From Fuerstiella sp. (GTDB taxonomy: Bacteria; Planctomycetota; Planctomycetia; Planctomycetales; Planctomycetaceae), in assembly GCA_022447225.1 (NCBI GenBank), contig JAKVAZ010000012.1, positions 62,001 to 126,000 on the forward strand: a stretch of DNA of 64,000 bases. The letters run 5' to 3'. Each line of letters starts with the position of its first letter. The first letter of the stretch is position 1. The notes under the pieces are model-generated. The model worked only from the letters and a program-made list of their open reading frames with translations. It made no database searches and had not been told where the DNA came from. The position numbers and the translations under genes were made by a program. Below, in pieces: positions 1 through 8,282 of the stretch.

Positions 1-340
1 ATCTGACAAGTGAAAACTGATCGGCCAGTTCTGCATGTCGGGGCAGGATCTCAGATAATTCAAAGTCGCCCCGCGTGGAGATCGGCTGAAAAGGACCGCG
101 AACTTCAGCCGGTGCGCCGGGTTTTGGATCGAACGTATCAAGCTGACTGGGCGCACCGAGATTGAAAATCATGATGCACGATTTTTCGTCCTGTCCCGGT
201 TCCACTGCGCCCCGTTCTTTTGCTTCCAGATAGGTCGGCAGAGACAGTCCCGCCGCGCCTAAGGAACCGACCTGCAAAAAATCACGCCGCCTGACTCCGC
301 TGCATGTTTGCGAGGATCCGTTTCCGGTGAGATTTAACAT
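1..340 (-). CDS. DUF1501 family protein, N-terminal part only (runs off window)
   Basis: Reading the minus strand from an ATG at 340 gives an open frame of 113 codons that leaves the window. It begins with a short polar stretch, then RRRDFLQVGSLGAAGLSLP, a twin-arginine type signal, and continues with CIMIFNLGAPSQLDTFDPKP. This is the typical opening of planctomycete DUF1501 proteins, which are exported, alkaline phosphatase-superfamily related proteins of unknown reaction. AGGAA lies about 8 bases before the ATG and supports the start. The partner PSCyt2/DUF1553 gene usually found next to such a gene is not seen on the downstream side within the window (upstream on this strand is hisI-hisG). 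The identification is firm at family level; the function is unknown. Confidence 0.88.
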   Translation of the reverse strand, partial: MLNLTGNGSSQTCSGVRRRDFLQVGSLGAAGLSLPTYLEAKERGAVEPGQDEKSCIMIFNLGAPSQLDTFDPKPGAPAEVRGPFQPISTRGDFELSEILPRHAELADQFSLVR

Positions 341-603
341 TACGATGTTCCTGGAATGACTGTCACATCATACGAATTTCATTAATTGACGTACGACACT
401 AACAGAATTGAACGCAGGACTGTTTGGTAAGTTCGTGGACGAACCCACAACGCAAAATTCATTGGGTACACTACAAGTGTAAACATGAGCGGACTGTGGA
501 ACAAGAACGGGATTTTACGTGGCCAACGTATTGTATCAGGATTCAAGTTTGTCGAATCAGGCGGACAACAGCTGCCAGCCTGGGTTTTTGAAGTTTTTTG
601 AGT
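341..603. other. Intergenic gap between kinase end and DUF1501 start
   Basis: This spacer holds the promoter region of the DUF1501 gene and the 3' flank of the kinase gene. It has two tiny perfect inverted repeats, GTTCG-TGGA-CGAAC near 433 and ACACT-ACA-AGTGT near 468. I see no open frame with coding character. Confidence 0.4.
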
Positions 604-1215
604 TTAGACATTTACGTCGCCAGTGTGCGACAGGGTGATGTTCGTCGGCACACGATCGCTGGATCTCAGGTTGACCCACATGAACTGTGTACGGTTGCCT
701 AAGGCCGATTGAAACCACGCATCGAGGTGAACTGCGGGATTTGACCCTGCCTCGACAGATTTCAGCAGACATAATTCTCCTTCCCAGACGCGGGCCAGCC
801 AGGCGGCGATGGAATCGCTGGTCACATCCCACGAGACAGGAAGACCGGGATCGTGTGGGTTCGACACCTGTTCCGACTTAAGTACCTGAAGTATGTCGAT
901 CAAAGGGACCTTTCCACGTTTTGCGGCCGCTGTCGCTTCAGGTTTTGATGACACAAGACACATTCGACGATCGTTTCCGCAGAGGTTGACGGCATTGAAT
1001 GACATTGCTGCAATCGCAAGCCGGTGAGCTTCGCTGCTGTCCACGAGTCGTCGTGTATGCCATTGGCGGACGAGGTTTGCAGTCGGACCTCCACCCACAA
1101 CGACGACAGGGTTGTGAAGATCAGTGACGATACACGTCAGGCGGTCTGCAACATCGTCCAGATCCAGCAGACTGCCTCCCAGCTTGACTACGGTGCACTT
1201 TCCACCGTGGCACAT
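604..1215 (-). CDS. Amino acid kinase family protein, possibly MfnE-like
   Basis: A 203-residue protein of the aspartate/glutamate/uridylate kinase superfamily. VVKLGGSLLD (residues 9-18) is the phosphate-binding lysine-glycine strand and VVVVGGGPTA (about 37-46) the second glycine-rich loop. The short length and the lack of a C-terminal regulatory domain resemble MfnE-type kinases, which phosphorylate an aminomethylfuran alcohol on the way to methanofuran. Planctomycetes are known to carry tetrahydromethanopterin/methanofuran-linked C1 genes, so this role is plausible but inferred. Its ATG overlaps the hisG stop codon as ATGA, so translation is probably coupled to hisG. No other C1 gene is visible here. 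Family call is good, substrate uncertain. Confidence 0.72.
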   Translation of the reverse strand: MCHGGKCTVVKLGGSLLDLDDVADRLTCIVTDLHNPVVVVGGGPTANLVRQWHTRRLVDSSEAHRLAIAAMSFNAVNLCGNDRRMCLVSSKPEATAAAKRGKVPLIDILQVLKSEQVSNPHDPGLPVSWDVTSDSIAAWLARVWEGELCLLKSVEAGSNPAVHLDAWFQSALGNRTQFMWVNLRSSDRVPTNITLSHTGDVNV

Positions 1216-2093
1216 CAGTCGATGATCTTGTTGATGGAGTACTCAACAATTCCGCGCGCGCCTGCCTGTTTCAGCTGAGGAATCGCAGTTCGTACTATCT
1301 GCTCCTCCACAATCGTGTTAACTGAGATCCAGTCGGGGTCTGACAACTGCGAAATTGTCGGGTTTTGCAGCGCCGGCAGAATAGACACGACGCCTTCAAG
1401 ATTGTCCCGGCGGACATTCATCATCAGGCCAACCCGACCTTCTGCCTGAAGACAGGAATTCAACATCAGTGCAATGTTCTCAACTCTGGTACGTACCCAG
1501 TCGTCTTTGAAGCTTTCACGATTGGCGATGAAGCGAGTCGTACTTTGCAGAACTTCATCTACAACACGCAAATTGTTGGCGCGAAGCGAACTACCTGTCT
1601 CCGTTACTTCCACGATGGCATCGGCCAGTCGCGGAGGCTTGACTTCCGTTGCTCCCCATGAAAACTCGACCTGGGCCGTGACACCATGACGTTGCAGGTA
1701 GGCTTTTGTCAGACCCACAGCTTCGGTGGCAATGCGTTTGCCCTCCAGGTCAGCCGCTGACTCAATCGGAGAATTATTGGGGACGCAGAGCACCCAGCGA
1801 ACCGGTCCACGACTGACTTTGGAGAATTTCAGTTCGCAGATCTCCTGAACGTCGGCCTGTGTTTCAACAATCCAGTCATGTCCCGTGATACCGGCATCCA
1901 GAATCCCGTTCGCCACGTATCGTGCCATTTCCTGAGCACGGATAAGCATGCATTCGATTTCGGGATCGTCAATCTTTGGAAAGTAAGACCGGGAAGCAAA
2001 CGTAATTTTGTATCCGGCCTGACGAAACAACTCGGCTGTTGACTCCTGCAGACTGCCTGCGGGGATCCCCAGTTTGAGTACTCGTTGGGTCAT
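1215..2093 (-). CDS. hisG: ATP phosphoribosyltransferase, long form
   Basis: HisG catalyses the first step of histidine synthesis, joining ATP and PRPP to make phosphoribosyl-ATP, in the cytoplasm. The protein opens [16 protein letters not shown] and carries the periplasmic-binding-protein-like catalytic domain to about residue 210. It then has a C-terminal ACT-like HisG_C domain ([16 protein letters not shown] onward), which is the long, self-regulated form inhibited by histidine. I chose ATG 2093, because an in-frame TTG at 2114 would add seven unconserved residues. It follows hisI after about 85 bases and its stop overlaps the start of the kinase gene. hisI, hisG and the kinase look like one operon. 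The other his genes are not in this window. Confidence 0.95.
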   Translation of the reverse strand: MTQRVLKLGIPAGSLQESTAELFRQAGYKITFASRSYFPKIDDPEIECMLIRAQEMARYVANGILDAGITGHDWIVETQADVQEICELKFSKVSRGPVRWVLCVPNNSPIESAADLEGKRIATEAVGLTKAYLQRHGVTAQVEFSWGATEVKPPRLADAIVEVTETGSSLRANNLRVVDEVLQSTTRFIANRESFKDDWVRTRVENIALMLNSCLQAEGRVGLMMNVRRDNLEGVVSILPALQNPTISQLSDPDWISVNTIVEEQIVRTAIPQLKQAGARGIVEYSINKIID

Positions 2094-2178
2094 TTTGATG
2101 TGATTCCAAGGCAAAAAAGTCGAAAAGATGTTGAATCAGATTTCCGGCCACAGCGGGCTGCGCGAACAGACTCGTTGG

Positions 2179-2568
2179 TTAACGGCCATATACCTGCTTC
2201 GGGTCGAAGATGCGTTCGCCTTCAACGACGACCGTATTTGAGCCAGTGTCAATTCGTCGAAAGAAACAACTACGGTACCCGGTGTGACAGGCAGCACCGC
2301 CCACCTGGTGAATCCGCACCAGCAGCGCATCTGCGTCACAGTCGAAATACATCCCCTTTAACTCCTGCACGTTACCGCTTTCTTCGCCCTTTCTCCAAAG
2401 TTTTTGCCGACTGCGACTGAAATAGACAACACGACGGGTTGCCAGCGTCTCCTGAAATGCCTCTTCATTCATCCAGGCCATCATCAGCACGTCGCCGGTT
2501 TCGGCATCCTGAGCGATTGCCGGAATGAGTTTGTGTTTTGAAAAATCAGGCCAGTCGGCGCTGCTCAT
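2179..2568 (-). CDS. hisI: Phosphoribosyl-AMP cyclohydrolase
   Basis: HisI opens the adenine ring of phosphoribosyl-AMP, the third step of histidine synthesis. The sequence shows the family core: [30 protein letters not shown], then the metal-binding DCDADALLV and the cysteines of [13 protein letters not shown]. The length of about 129 residues is that of a stand-alone HisI without a fused HisE. ATG at 2568 was preferred; a GTG at 2574 is two codons upstream, with GGGGA nearby. First gene of the apparent hisI-hisG-kinase operon. Confidence 0.95.
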   Translation of the reverse strand: MSSADWPDFSKHKLIPAIAQDAETGDVLMMAWMNEEAFQETLATRRVVYFSRSRQKLWRKGEESGNVQELKGMYFDCDADALLVRIHQVGGAACHTGYRSCFFRRIDTGSNTVVVEGERIFDPKQVYGR

Positions 2569-2914
2569 ATTCACGATTCCCCATCAGAACTAATCAGGAG
2601 TTCCAAGCGTATCAACGACATTAGACTGTCACCAGCCGATGAAACTCCCCGTCTTCCGGATTTTGCAAATCCTGCTCTTATCGGTTTTGCCGTGTTTTTT
2701 TGAATACGGGCCGAAGCAACCGCTGCGTCGCGAAACATCACGATTTTCGGGCATGAGAACTAGCTGAATTGGTCATTACGTGAACTTGCCCGTCGTTCTC
2801 AGTCGCCTATCATCCCACCCTATGGACACACTGGGTTGGCGACCCCTGTCTCCGAAACACGAATCGGTACTTCCAGACCATTCCGTTCATCTGAACGTGG
2901 CGAAAGTAGAATTC
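2569..2914. other. Divergent intergenic region, hisI and cysC
   Basis: This stretch separates the divergently read hisI and cysC genes and should hold both promoters. The cysC frame stays open upstream to 2780, but that extension lacks family similarity and is read here as non-coding. No convincing -10/-35 pair or repeat was found. Confidence 0.4.
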
Positions 2915-3526
2915 ATGGCTGAACAGAAGGCAACAAATGTTACCTGGCACGATCACGCAGTCGGTCGAGTGGAACGAGCTCAGCTGAACGGGCACAAAGG
3001 TGCGGTGCTTTGGTTTACGGGTTTGAGTGGTTGTGGCAAGAGTACTGTTGCAAATGCTGTTGACCGCCTGCTGCATGATCGAGGCGTGCATACGTACGTG
3101 CTGGACGGGGACAACGTCCGTATGGGGCTCAACAAAAATCTTGGCTTCTCTCCGGAGGATCGTACGGAAAATATTCGTCGAATTGGGGAGGTCGGAAAGT
3201 TGTTCGCAGACTCAGGAACCATCGTGACGACTGCATTTATCTCTCCTTATCGGGCCGACCGTGACGCCGTTCGTTCACTGTTTGCAGACAATGAATTTAT
3301 TGAAATTTATGTGAATGCGAGCCTCGAAACCTGCGAACGTCGTGATCCTAAGGGGCTGTACAAGAAAGCACGCGCCGGAGAAATTCGAGGGTTCACCGGG
3401 ATCGATGCCCCGTACGAAGCTCCTGAGTCTGGTGAACTGGAACTTGATTCTGACAGCTATGGAATCGAAGAACTCGCGAATCAGGTCATCACGTATCTGG
3501 AATCCAACGGCTTCCTGAGTGTCTGA
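2915..3526 (+). CDS. cysC: Adenylylsulfate kinase
   Basis: CysC phosphorylates adenylylsulfate (APS) to PAPS, the activated sulfate used for assimilation or for sulfation reactions. With ATG 2915 the protein has 203 residues, the usual length. It shows the P-loop GLSGCGKST (36-44, usually GLSGAGKST), [16 protein letters not shown] (64-79), and the [15 protein letters not shown] and [13 protein letters not shown] segments. An upstream in-frame start at 2780 would add 45 residues of unlikely sequence. It is a single-domain kinase with no ATP sulfurylase fused or adjacent. No neighbouring sulfur genes are visible, so the destination of PAPS is unknown. Planctomycetes are rich in sulfatases, but that link is only inferred. 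Confidence 0.93.
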   Translation: MAEQKATNVTWHDHAVGRVERAQLNGHKGAVLWFTGLSGCGKSTVANAVDRLLHDRGVHTYVLDGDNVRMGLNKNLGFSPEDRTENIRRIGEVGKLFADSGTIVTTAFISPYRADRDAVRSLFADNEFIEIYVNASLETCERRDPKGLYKKARAGEIRGFTGIDAPYEAPESGELELDSDSYGIEELANQVITYLESNGFLSV

Positions 3527-3698
3527 CTGAAAACATCATCTGAAAAGGTCCCGGCACAGGCCGATGGATTTTGTCCGGCCCTGATTGAGGAATAATCCGG
3601 TCATTCGCCTCGCTGATTTCTCCCAACATCCCGCCTCCTGATTCGTTGGGATCGGCCGCCTGGTGGCTGTGCCGGATTCTAACCCGGGTTATCTGTTT

Positions 3699-4643
3699 AT
3701 GTTGTCGTCATTCCCGCTGGTTGTTTTGCCGATTGTGATTGCCGGCCTCGGTCCGGACAAACCTCTGTCCGGTGTCAAGGCGTCGAATACAGAGACAACT
3801 TTAAGTGTGAACCAGGGTCACTGGACAAACTCACTGGATGAAGCCCGGAGATTGTCTGCAGAGAAGAACATTCCGGTTATCCTGCATTTTGAAGCCTCAT
3901 GGTGTGGCGCCTGTCGACGAATGGATACCCAGGTTCTGAATGATTCTGCCGTCCGCGAATATCTCGGAACACGGCTGATCGGGATGCGTGTTGACGCCGA
4001 TCGGCACCGGGACCTCATTGACACTCATCGGGTGGCGACACTCCCGACCGAAATTGTGATTTTACCCGGCGGTGCAGAAGGCGGGCGTTACGTTGGCGCG
4101 ATTTCTCTGCAGGGGTATCTGTCACGCCTGCAGGTCATCGCTGAGCAGGTCACCGCATCCGGTTCCGAAAAGGATACCGCCAGTGCCAATGATCAGACCA
4201 GGAGCGGACAGGTCGTCCAGACCGAAAAAACGCGTTCATGTCTGATTGTTCGTCGCGACGGCAAGATGGTTGGACTTGGCGGATTTTCACCGGTTGCACT
4301 CTCCGTAAATCGCAGGTGGGAAGCCGGAAAAGAAGAATTCATCGTCAGCTTCCAGGAGGTTGATTATTTTCTACAGTCAGCGGAGGAGGTCTCCCGATTC
4401 GAAGCCAACCCTGACAGGTTCGTTCCACATCTGCACGGATGTGACCCTGTGGAGCTGCACTTCAGCAAACTGGCCCGGACCGGGGCGATCGAGTTCGGTG
4501 CGTTCTATAAAGGTGAAATGTTTTTCTTTGCCAGTATCGAGAATCGGAAGCGGTTTCAAGATAACCCCGCATGGTATCTGGAGTCCACGCAGCAACCGGA
4601 GAGTGAAAGCGACGCGGCCAGACTGCTTGACATGATTCGATAG
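3699..4643 (+). CDS. Exported thioredoxin-fold protein with two YHS-like repeats
   Basis: The protein begins with a hydrophobic signal segment (MLSSFPLVVLPIVIAGL). A thioredoxin-7/DUF255-like domain follows, with the redox motif WCGAC at about residues 68-72 and the cis-proline loop ATLPTE. After a low-complexity linker come two related modules of about 50 residues: GGFSPVAL...NPDRFVP and HGCDPVEL...NPAWYLE. They share the SPV/DPV-L, aromatic-F-x-S-x-E and F-x-x-NP-x-[FW] pattern of YHS domains. It is probably a periplasmic redox or metal-handling protein. A GTG at 3663 in the same frame would put 12 residues before the signal segment, so ATG 3699 is preferred. Target unknown. Confidence 0.75.
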   Translation: MLSSFPLVVLPIVIAGLGPDKPLSGVKASNTETTLSVNQGHWTNSLDEARRLSAEKNIPVILHFEASWCGACRRMDTQVLNDSAVREYLGTRLIGMRVDADRHRDLIDTHRVATLPTEIVILPGGAEGGRYVGAISLQGYLSRLQVIAEQVTASGSEKDTASANDQTRSGQVVQTEKTRSCLIVRRDGKMVGLGGFSPVALSVNRRWEAGKEEFIVSFQEVDYFLQSAEEVSRFEANPDRFVPHLHGCDPVELHFSKLARTGAIEFGAFYKGEMFFFASIENRKRFQDNPAWYLESTQQPESESDAARLLDMIR

Positions 4644-4677
4644 CAGGTTAGGAAACCTGGATTGGGTGCCTTTGCCT

Positions 4678-5163
4678 CTATGTGATTTTTGCACCCGCCA
4701 GTACGTGAATCGCTTTCCATTCCGCAGGCGTCACGGGAGTGATCGACAGCCGGTTGCCTTTAGCCATGACTCGCATTCGCTCAGTGGTTTTGTTTTCTTT
4801 CAGCATGTCCCGAGTGATGATGCTATCAAAGATCTGATCCAGCTTAATGTCGACCATGAACCATCTCGGGTTGTCCGTCTGACTCTTTGCATCAAAGTAT
4901 CTGTGGTCCGACTGAAACGCAAAGTGGTCCGGATAGCCGTTCTTCACCACGTGTGCCGTGCCCGCTATGCCCAGGGGAGCGACGCGACTGTGGTAGAAAA
5001 GGACGCCATCACCGATCTTGATGTCGTCCCGCAGCATGTTTCGAACCTGATAATTTCTGACGCCTTCCCACGTCGTGGTCTGTTTTGTTTCTTTGGCCAG
5101 ATCCTGAATGGAGTAGACATCGGGTTCGGATTTGAAAAGCCAGTATCTTGTTGATTTCGCCAT
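4678..5163 (-). CDS. EVE domain protein
   Basis: A 161-residue single-domain protein. [33 protein letters not shown] and [18 protein letters not shown] are the classical EVE (PUA-like) landmarks, as in thymocyte nuclear protein 1 and bacterial homologues. EVE domains bind modified bases in nucleic acids. Cellular targets of the bacterial stand-alone form are not known. It is convergent with the thioredoxin gene and divergent from the ClpP-like gene. No restriction or modification genes are adjacent, so a role in modified-DNA restriction is not supported here. Family identification is strong. Confidence 0.9.
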   Translation of the reverse strand: MAKSTRYWLFKSEPDVYSIQDLAKETKQTTTWEGVRNYQVRNMLRDDIKIGDGVLFYHSRVAPLGIAGTAHVVKNGYPDHFAFQSDHRYFDAKSQTDNPRWFMVDIKLDQIFDSIITRDMLKENKTTERMRVMAKGNRLSITPVTPAEWKAIHVLAGAKIT

Positions 5164-5336
5164 GTTTTTGCTGGTTGATTATCTCGGGAATGGATGGTTC
5201 GAGTAGAAGTCCACAAAGCCCATCAAATGGTTGGACAACGAACCCGTCTGCATGTTGTAATCCCGGCATGTACTGTTCGCCAGTCGATCCTGCCGCTGCA
5301 GAACACTGGGCATCCACTACAAATCTGAATGATTCG

Positions 5337-5942
5337 ATGGCGCGATCAAAAGCCGTACGATTGAAACCGTATCCGGTCCTGGGTCAGGAAACCGGATTCC
5401 CGATTGGTGATCGAGGTTCCTGGGAAGTCTGCATTACAGGCGAATTGTCGGAAAAACAGACTGAACTTCTCGGACGACTGACAGAATTCCCCGCGGGAAG
5501 TCGCGGGATCATTTGGTTCGATTCCTGCGGGGGAAGCGTGTATGCAGGACTGGCCGTTGCCAGTGTTATTCGCATCAGGGGACTGATGGCGACCGGTGTT
5601 GTGCTGGGAGAATGTTCTTCAGCTGCTTTAATCCCGTTTGCAGCCTGTCGTAAACGGTTCGTAACACCACTGTCCACATTATTGTTTCACCCCATGCGCT
5701 GGCAGTCTGAAGAGGATGTCCGCCTTGAGGAAGCAGCCGAATGGGCTCGTCATTTTCGTCATCTTGAAACCCGACTGGACAATCTGCTTGAACAGCTGTT
5801 CCCGATTTCCGCTGAGGCACTGGAAAAATGGAATAATCCAGGACGGTTTGTCGATGGACCGGAACTGGCCGAATCCGGACTGGCTGAACTCATTGATCCA
5901 TTCCATGCTGATGATTGCTGGAAAAGAATCAGGTCCGCGTAA
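5337..5942 (+). CDS. ClpP/SppA-like serine protease, stand-alone
   Basis: With ATG 5337 the protein has 201 residues and a ClpP/crotonase-like fold. [19 protein letters not shown] is the oxyanion-forming glycine region, [14 protein letters not shown] carries the probable nucleophile (Ser95), and [10 protein letters not shown] gives the probable base (His118). A signal peptide is not evident, so it is likely cytoplasmic. There is no clpX or second clpP beside it. The frame is open upstream to 5148, overlapping the EVE gene start, with further ATGs, so the N-terminus is uncertain. It could be an unusual Clp proteolytic subunit or an SppA-type peptidase; substrates unknown. Confidence 0.7.
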   Translation: MARSKAVRLKPYPVLGQETGFPIGDRGSWEVCITGELSEKQTELLGRLTEFPAGSRGIIWFDSCGGSVYAGLAVASVIRIRGLMATGVVLGECSSAALIPFAACRKRFVTPLSTLLFHPMRWQSEEDVRLEEAAEWARHFRHLETRLDNLLEQLFPISAEALEKWNNPGRFVDGPELAESGLAELIDPFHADDCWKRIRSA

Positions 5943-5998
5943 ATAATCCGTGATTGAAAGAACCTTGTTTTATTTCCTGGATTGCCCTGGAGTTCATT

Positions 5999-6832
5999 AT
6001 GTGCGTGCGAGTGACACGGTTTGTCTTGATGGTCCTGCTGGTTTCGCTGCAGGGGCTTTGTGCTGAAGAGACCCGCATTCTTATGGTCACTCAGAGCGTG
6101 GGATATCGACACGCGTCCGTTACTCGGGAGAAAGAACAGTTGGCTACGGCCGAAGTGGCCATGATTCAGCTTGGTCAGCAGTCGGGCCTGTTTACCGTGG
6201 ACTGCACCCAGGATGCGGCTGCCGACTTTACTCAGGAAAATCTTCAAAATTATCAGATCGTCGTGTTCTACACGACCGGCGCTCTTCCGATTGAGCAGTC
6301 TGATCTGGATTACTTTTTTAACACATGGCTGAAGACAAAGGGCAACGGTGTTATCGGGTTTCACTCCGCAGCAGATACCTTCGGCGACTACGAGCCGTAC
6401 TGGGACATGATCGGTGGAACTTTCAAAGCGCATCCCTGGAATTCCGGGGATACGGTCACAATCAGTGTTCATGAACCGGATCATTCGTTGATGAAGCCGT
6501 TTGGGAAGGAAATTCAAATACGAGATGAGATCTACGAGTATCGACACTGGCAGCCTGAAAAAGTGCGTGTTCTGATGAGTCTCGATATGGAAAAATGCGA
6601 GAAGAAAAAGCCTTACCACGTGCCGGTGGCGTGGGTGAAGTCTTACGGCGAAGGCCGGGTTTACTACAACAACCTTGGGCACAACAGGGAAACCTGGTCC
6701 AATAATGCGTATCTCGATTCGATTGCGGCCGGTGTGAAATGGATTCGCATCAGTGGTGACGCAGCTTCGTCTCCGAATCCTGAAGTTTCTGCTGCCCAGG
6801 AAGTGGTTGCCCGTCAGGCGGTCGATGAATAG
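5999..6832 (+). CDS. Secreted ThuA-like domain protein
   Basis: ThuA-like proteins have a class I glutamine amidotransferase-like fold and occur widely in planctomycetes next to sugar oxidoreductases. The true reaction is unsettled. The protein starts with a signal peptide (MCVRVTRFVLMVLLVSLQGLCA, probable cleavage near residue 22). It continues ETRILMVTQSVGYRHASV, then VVFYTTGALPIEQSDLDYF, NGVIGFHSAADTF and YYNNLGHNRETW, the ThuA hallmarks. ATG 5999 fits the signal peptide; an in-frame TTG at 5954 does not. It is followed after about 85 bases by a Tat-exported Gfo/Idh oxidoreductase on the same strand. The pair probably acts together on a sugar derivative in the periplasm (inference). Confidence 0.85.
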   Translation: MCVRVTRFVLMVLLVSLQGLCAEETRILMVTQSVGYRHASVTREKEQLATAEVAMIQLGQQSGLFTVDCTQDAAADFTQENLQNYQIVVFYTTGALPIEQSDLDYFFNTWLKTKGNGVIGFHSAADTFGDYEPYWDMIGGTFKAHPWNSGDTVTISVHEPDHSLMKPFGKEIQIRDEIYEYRHWQPEKVRVLMSLDMEKCEKKKPYHVPVAWVKSYGEGRVYYNNLGHNRETWSNNAYLDSIAAGVKWIRISGDAASSPNPEVSAAQEVVARQAVDE

Positions 6833-6915
6833 ATGATTCAATTCCTCAGACGGCTTCAATGTTCAGACAAATCGTCGTTTGTGTTCCAGTTCACTGAATT
6901 GCGGAAAACCTCCCT

Positions 6916-8256
6916 ATGAAAACCGATAACGATAATTCAACCCGCCGCAGTTTTCTTAAGACGTCGTCAGCGGCTGCGATTGCCGGTGGATCGATCCTGC
7001 AGGATCTCAGCAGCGTCCAGGCCTCACACGTCAGCAGTGATGAAACAGTTCGCATCGGGCTGATTGGTTGCGGGGGCCGCGGGACCGGCGCAGCCGGTCA
7101 GGCAATGAATACCGAAGGACCTGTCAAACTGGTCGCTGTTGCAGACGCTTTCGAAAACAATCTGGAACGCAGTATTCGAAACCTGCAGGGCAGCTACGGT
7201 GACAAAGTTGATGTCCCTCGCGACCGACGGTTCACAGGGTTCGATGCCTATAAAGGTGTGCTCGAACAGGACATTGATCTTGTGTTGATCGCGACACCAC
7301 CAGGATTTCGTCCTTTACACTTTGAAGCTGCGGTGGCTGCAGGAAAGCACGTGTTTGCCGAGAAGCCTGTTGCTGTCGACCCGTCCGGCGTACGCCGATT
7401 TCTGCGAGCGGCAGAGGAATCGAAACAACGTGACTTGCTGGTACAGATCGGGCTTCAGCGACGACACGAACGTGCCTATATGGAAACCATGCAGCGCGTC
7501 AAGGACGGTGCCATCGGAGACATCATCTCGGCCCGTGCTTACTGGAACAGTCGCGGTGTCTGGGTGCGTCCTCGTAAGGACAATCAGACAGAAATGGAGT
7601 ACCAGATGCGAAACTGGTATTACTTCAACTGGCTGTGCGGCGACCACATTACCGAACAGCACATTCACAACCTGGATGTGATCAACTGGCTGATGGATGA
7701 CTTTCCGATAAAAGCTCAGGGACAGGGCGGACGCCAGGTACGCACAGGACAGGAATTTGGCGAAATCTACGATCACTTCTTTGTGGAATACACCTACGGC
7801 AAAGACAACGCGATGGGCAGCAACGTCACGCTGCTCAGTCAGTGCAGGCACATTCCAGACTGCTGGAATCATGTCAATGAATATGCCGCCGGTTCTCAGG
7901 GCGCGGTTGATTTTGGCGGAGCAAAGATTTTTGACGCCAAGGGCAGACAGGTATGGGAGTACGGCAGTGGGGGGCGCGGCGGTCATCAGCAGGAACACCA
8001 TGATCTGTTTGCCGATCTGCGGGCAGGGAACCGACCTAACGAAGCCGTATACGGTGCCAAAAGTTCCATGACTTCAATTCTGGGTCGCATGGTCACTTAT
8101 TCAGGCCAGGAAATGACCTGGGATCAGGCGTTGCACTCGGACCACAGACTTGCTGATGTCGACAGCTACCACAGTTACAGCGACACTCCACCGGTACTGC
8201 CCAAAGACGATATGACGTATCAGATTCCGGTACCGGGAAATCACCAGGTCCTGTAG
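6916..8256 (+). CDS. Tat-exported Gfo/Idh/MocA family oxidoreductase
   Basis: A 446-residue NAD(P)-dependent sugar oxidoreductase-type protein. The N-terminus carries a twin-arginine signal (TRRSFLKTSSAAAIAGG), so it is exported folded, probably with its cofactor. A Rossmann motif RIGLIGCGGRGTGAAG follows at about 47-62. DLVLIATPPGFRPLHFEAA and GKHVFAEKPVAVDP mark the nucleotide domain end and the catalytic EKP lysine. The C-terminal half has WNSRGVWVRPRKDN and ITEQHIHNLDVINW. It is a clear paralogue of the gene at 58980-60290. It lies downstream of the ThuA gene, likely co-transcribed. The substrate cannot be told from sequence. Confidence 0.92.
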   Translation: MKTDNDNSTRRSFLKTSSAAAIAGGSILQDLSSVQASHVSSDETVRIGLIGCGGRGTGAAGQAMNTEGPVKLVAVADAFENNLERSIRNLQGSYGDKVDVPRDRRFTGFDAYKGVLEQDIDLVLIATPPGFRPLHFEAAVAAGKHVFAEKPVAVDPSGVRRFLRAAEESKQRDLLVQIGLQRRHERAYMETMQRVKDGAIGDIISARAYWNSRGVWVRPRKDNQTEMEYQMRNWYYFNWLCGDHITEQHIHNLDVINWLMDDFPIKAQGQGGRQVRTGQEFGEIYDHFFVEYTYGKDNAMGSNVTLLSQCRHIPDCWNHVNEYAAGSQGAVDFGGAKIFDAKGRQVWEYGSGGRGGHQQEHHDLFADLRAGNRPNEAVYGAKSSMTSILGRMVTYSGQEMTWDQALHSDHRLADVDSYHSYSDTPPVLPKDDMTYQIPVPGNHQVL

Positions 8257-8282
8257 TCGGTTTTGTGAACACATGAAGACCG

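Noticed and set aside
5759-6859. 366-residue minus frame opposite the ThuA gene
   Set aside because: It is antisense to a protein with a signal peptide and ThuA motifs; its His/Arg-rich composition is typical of a shadow frame.
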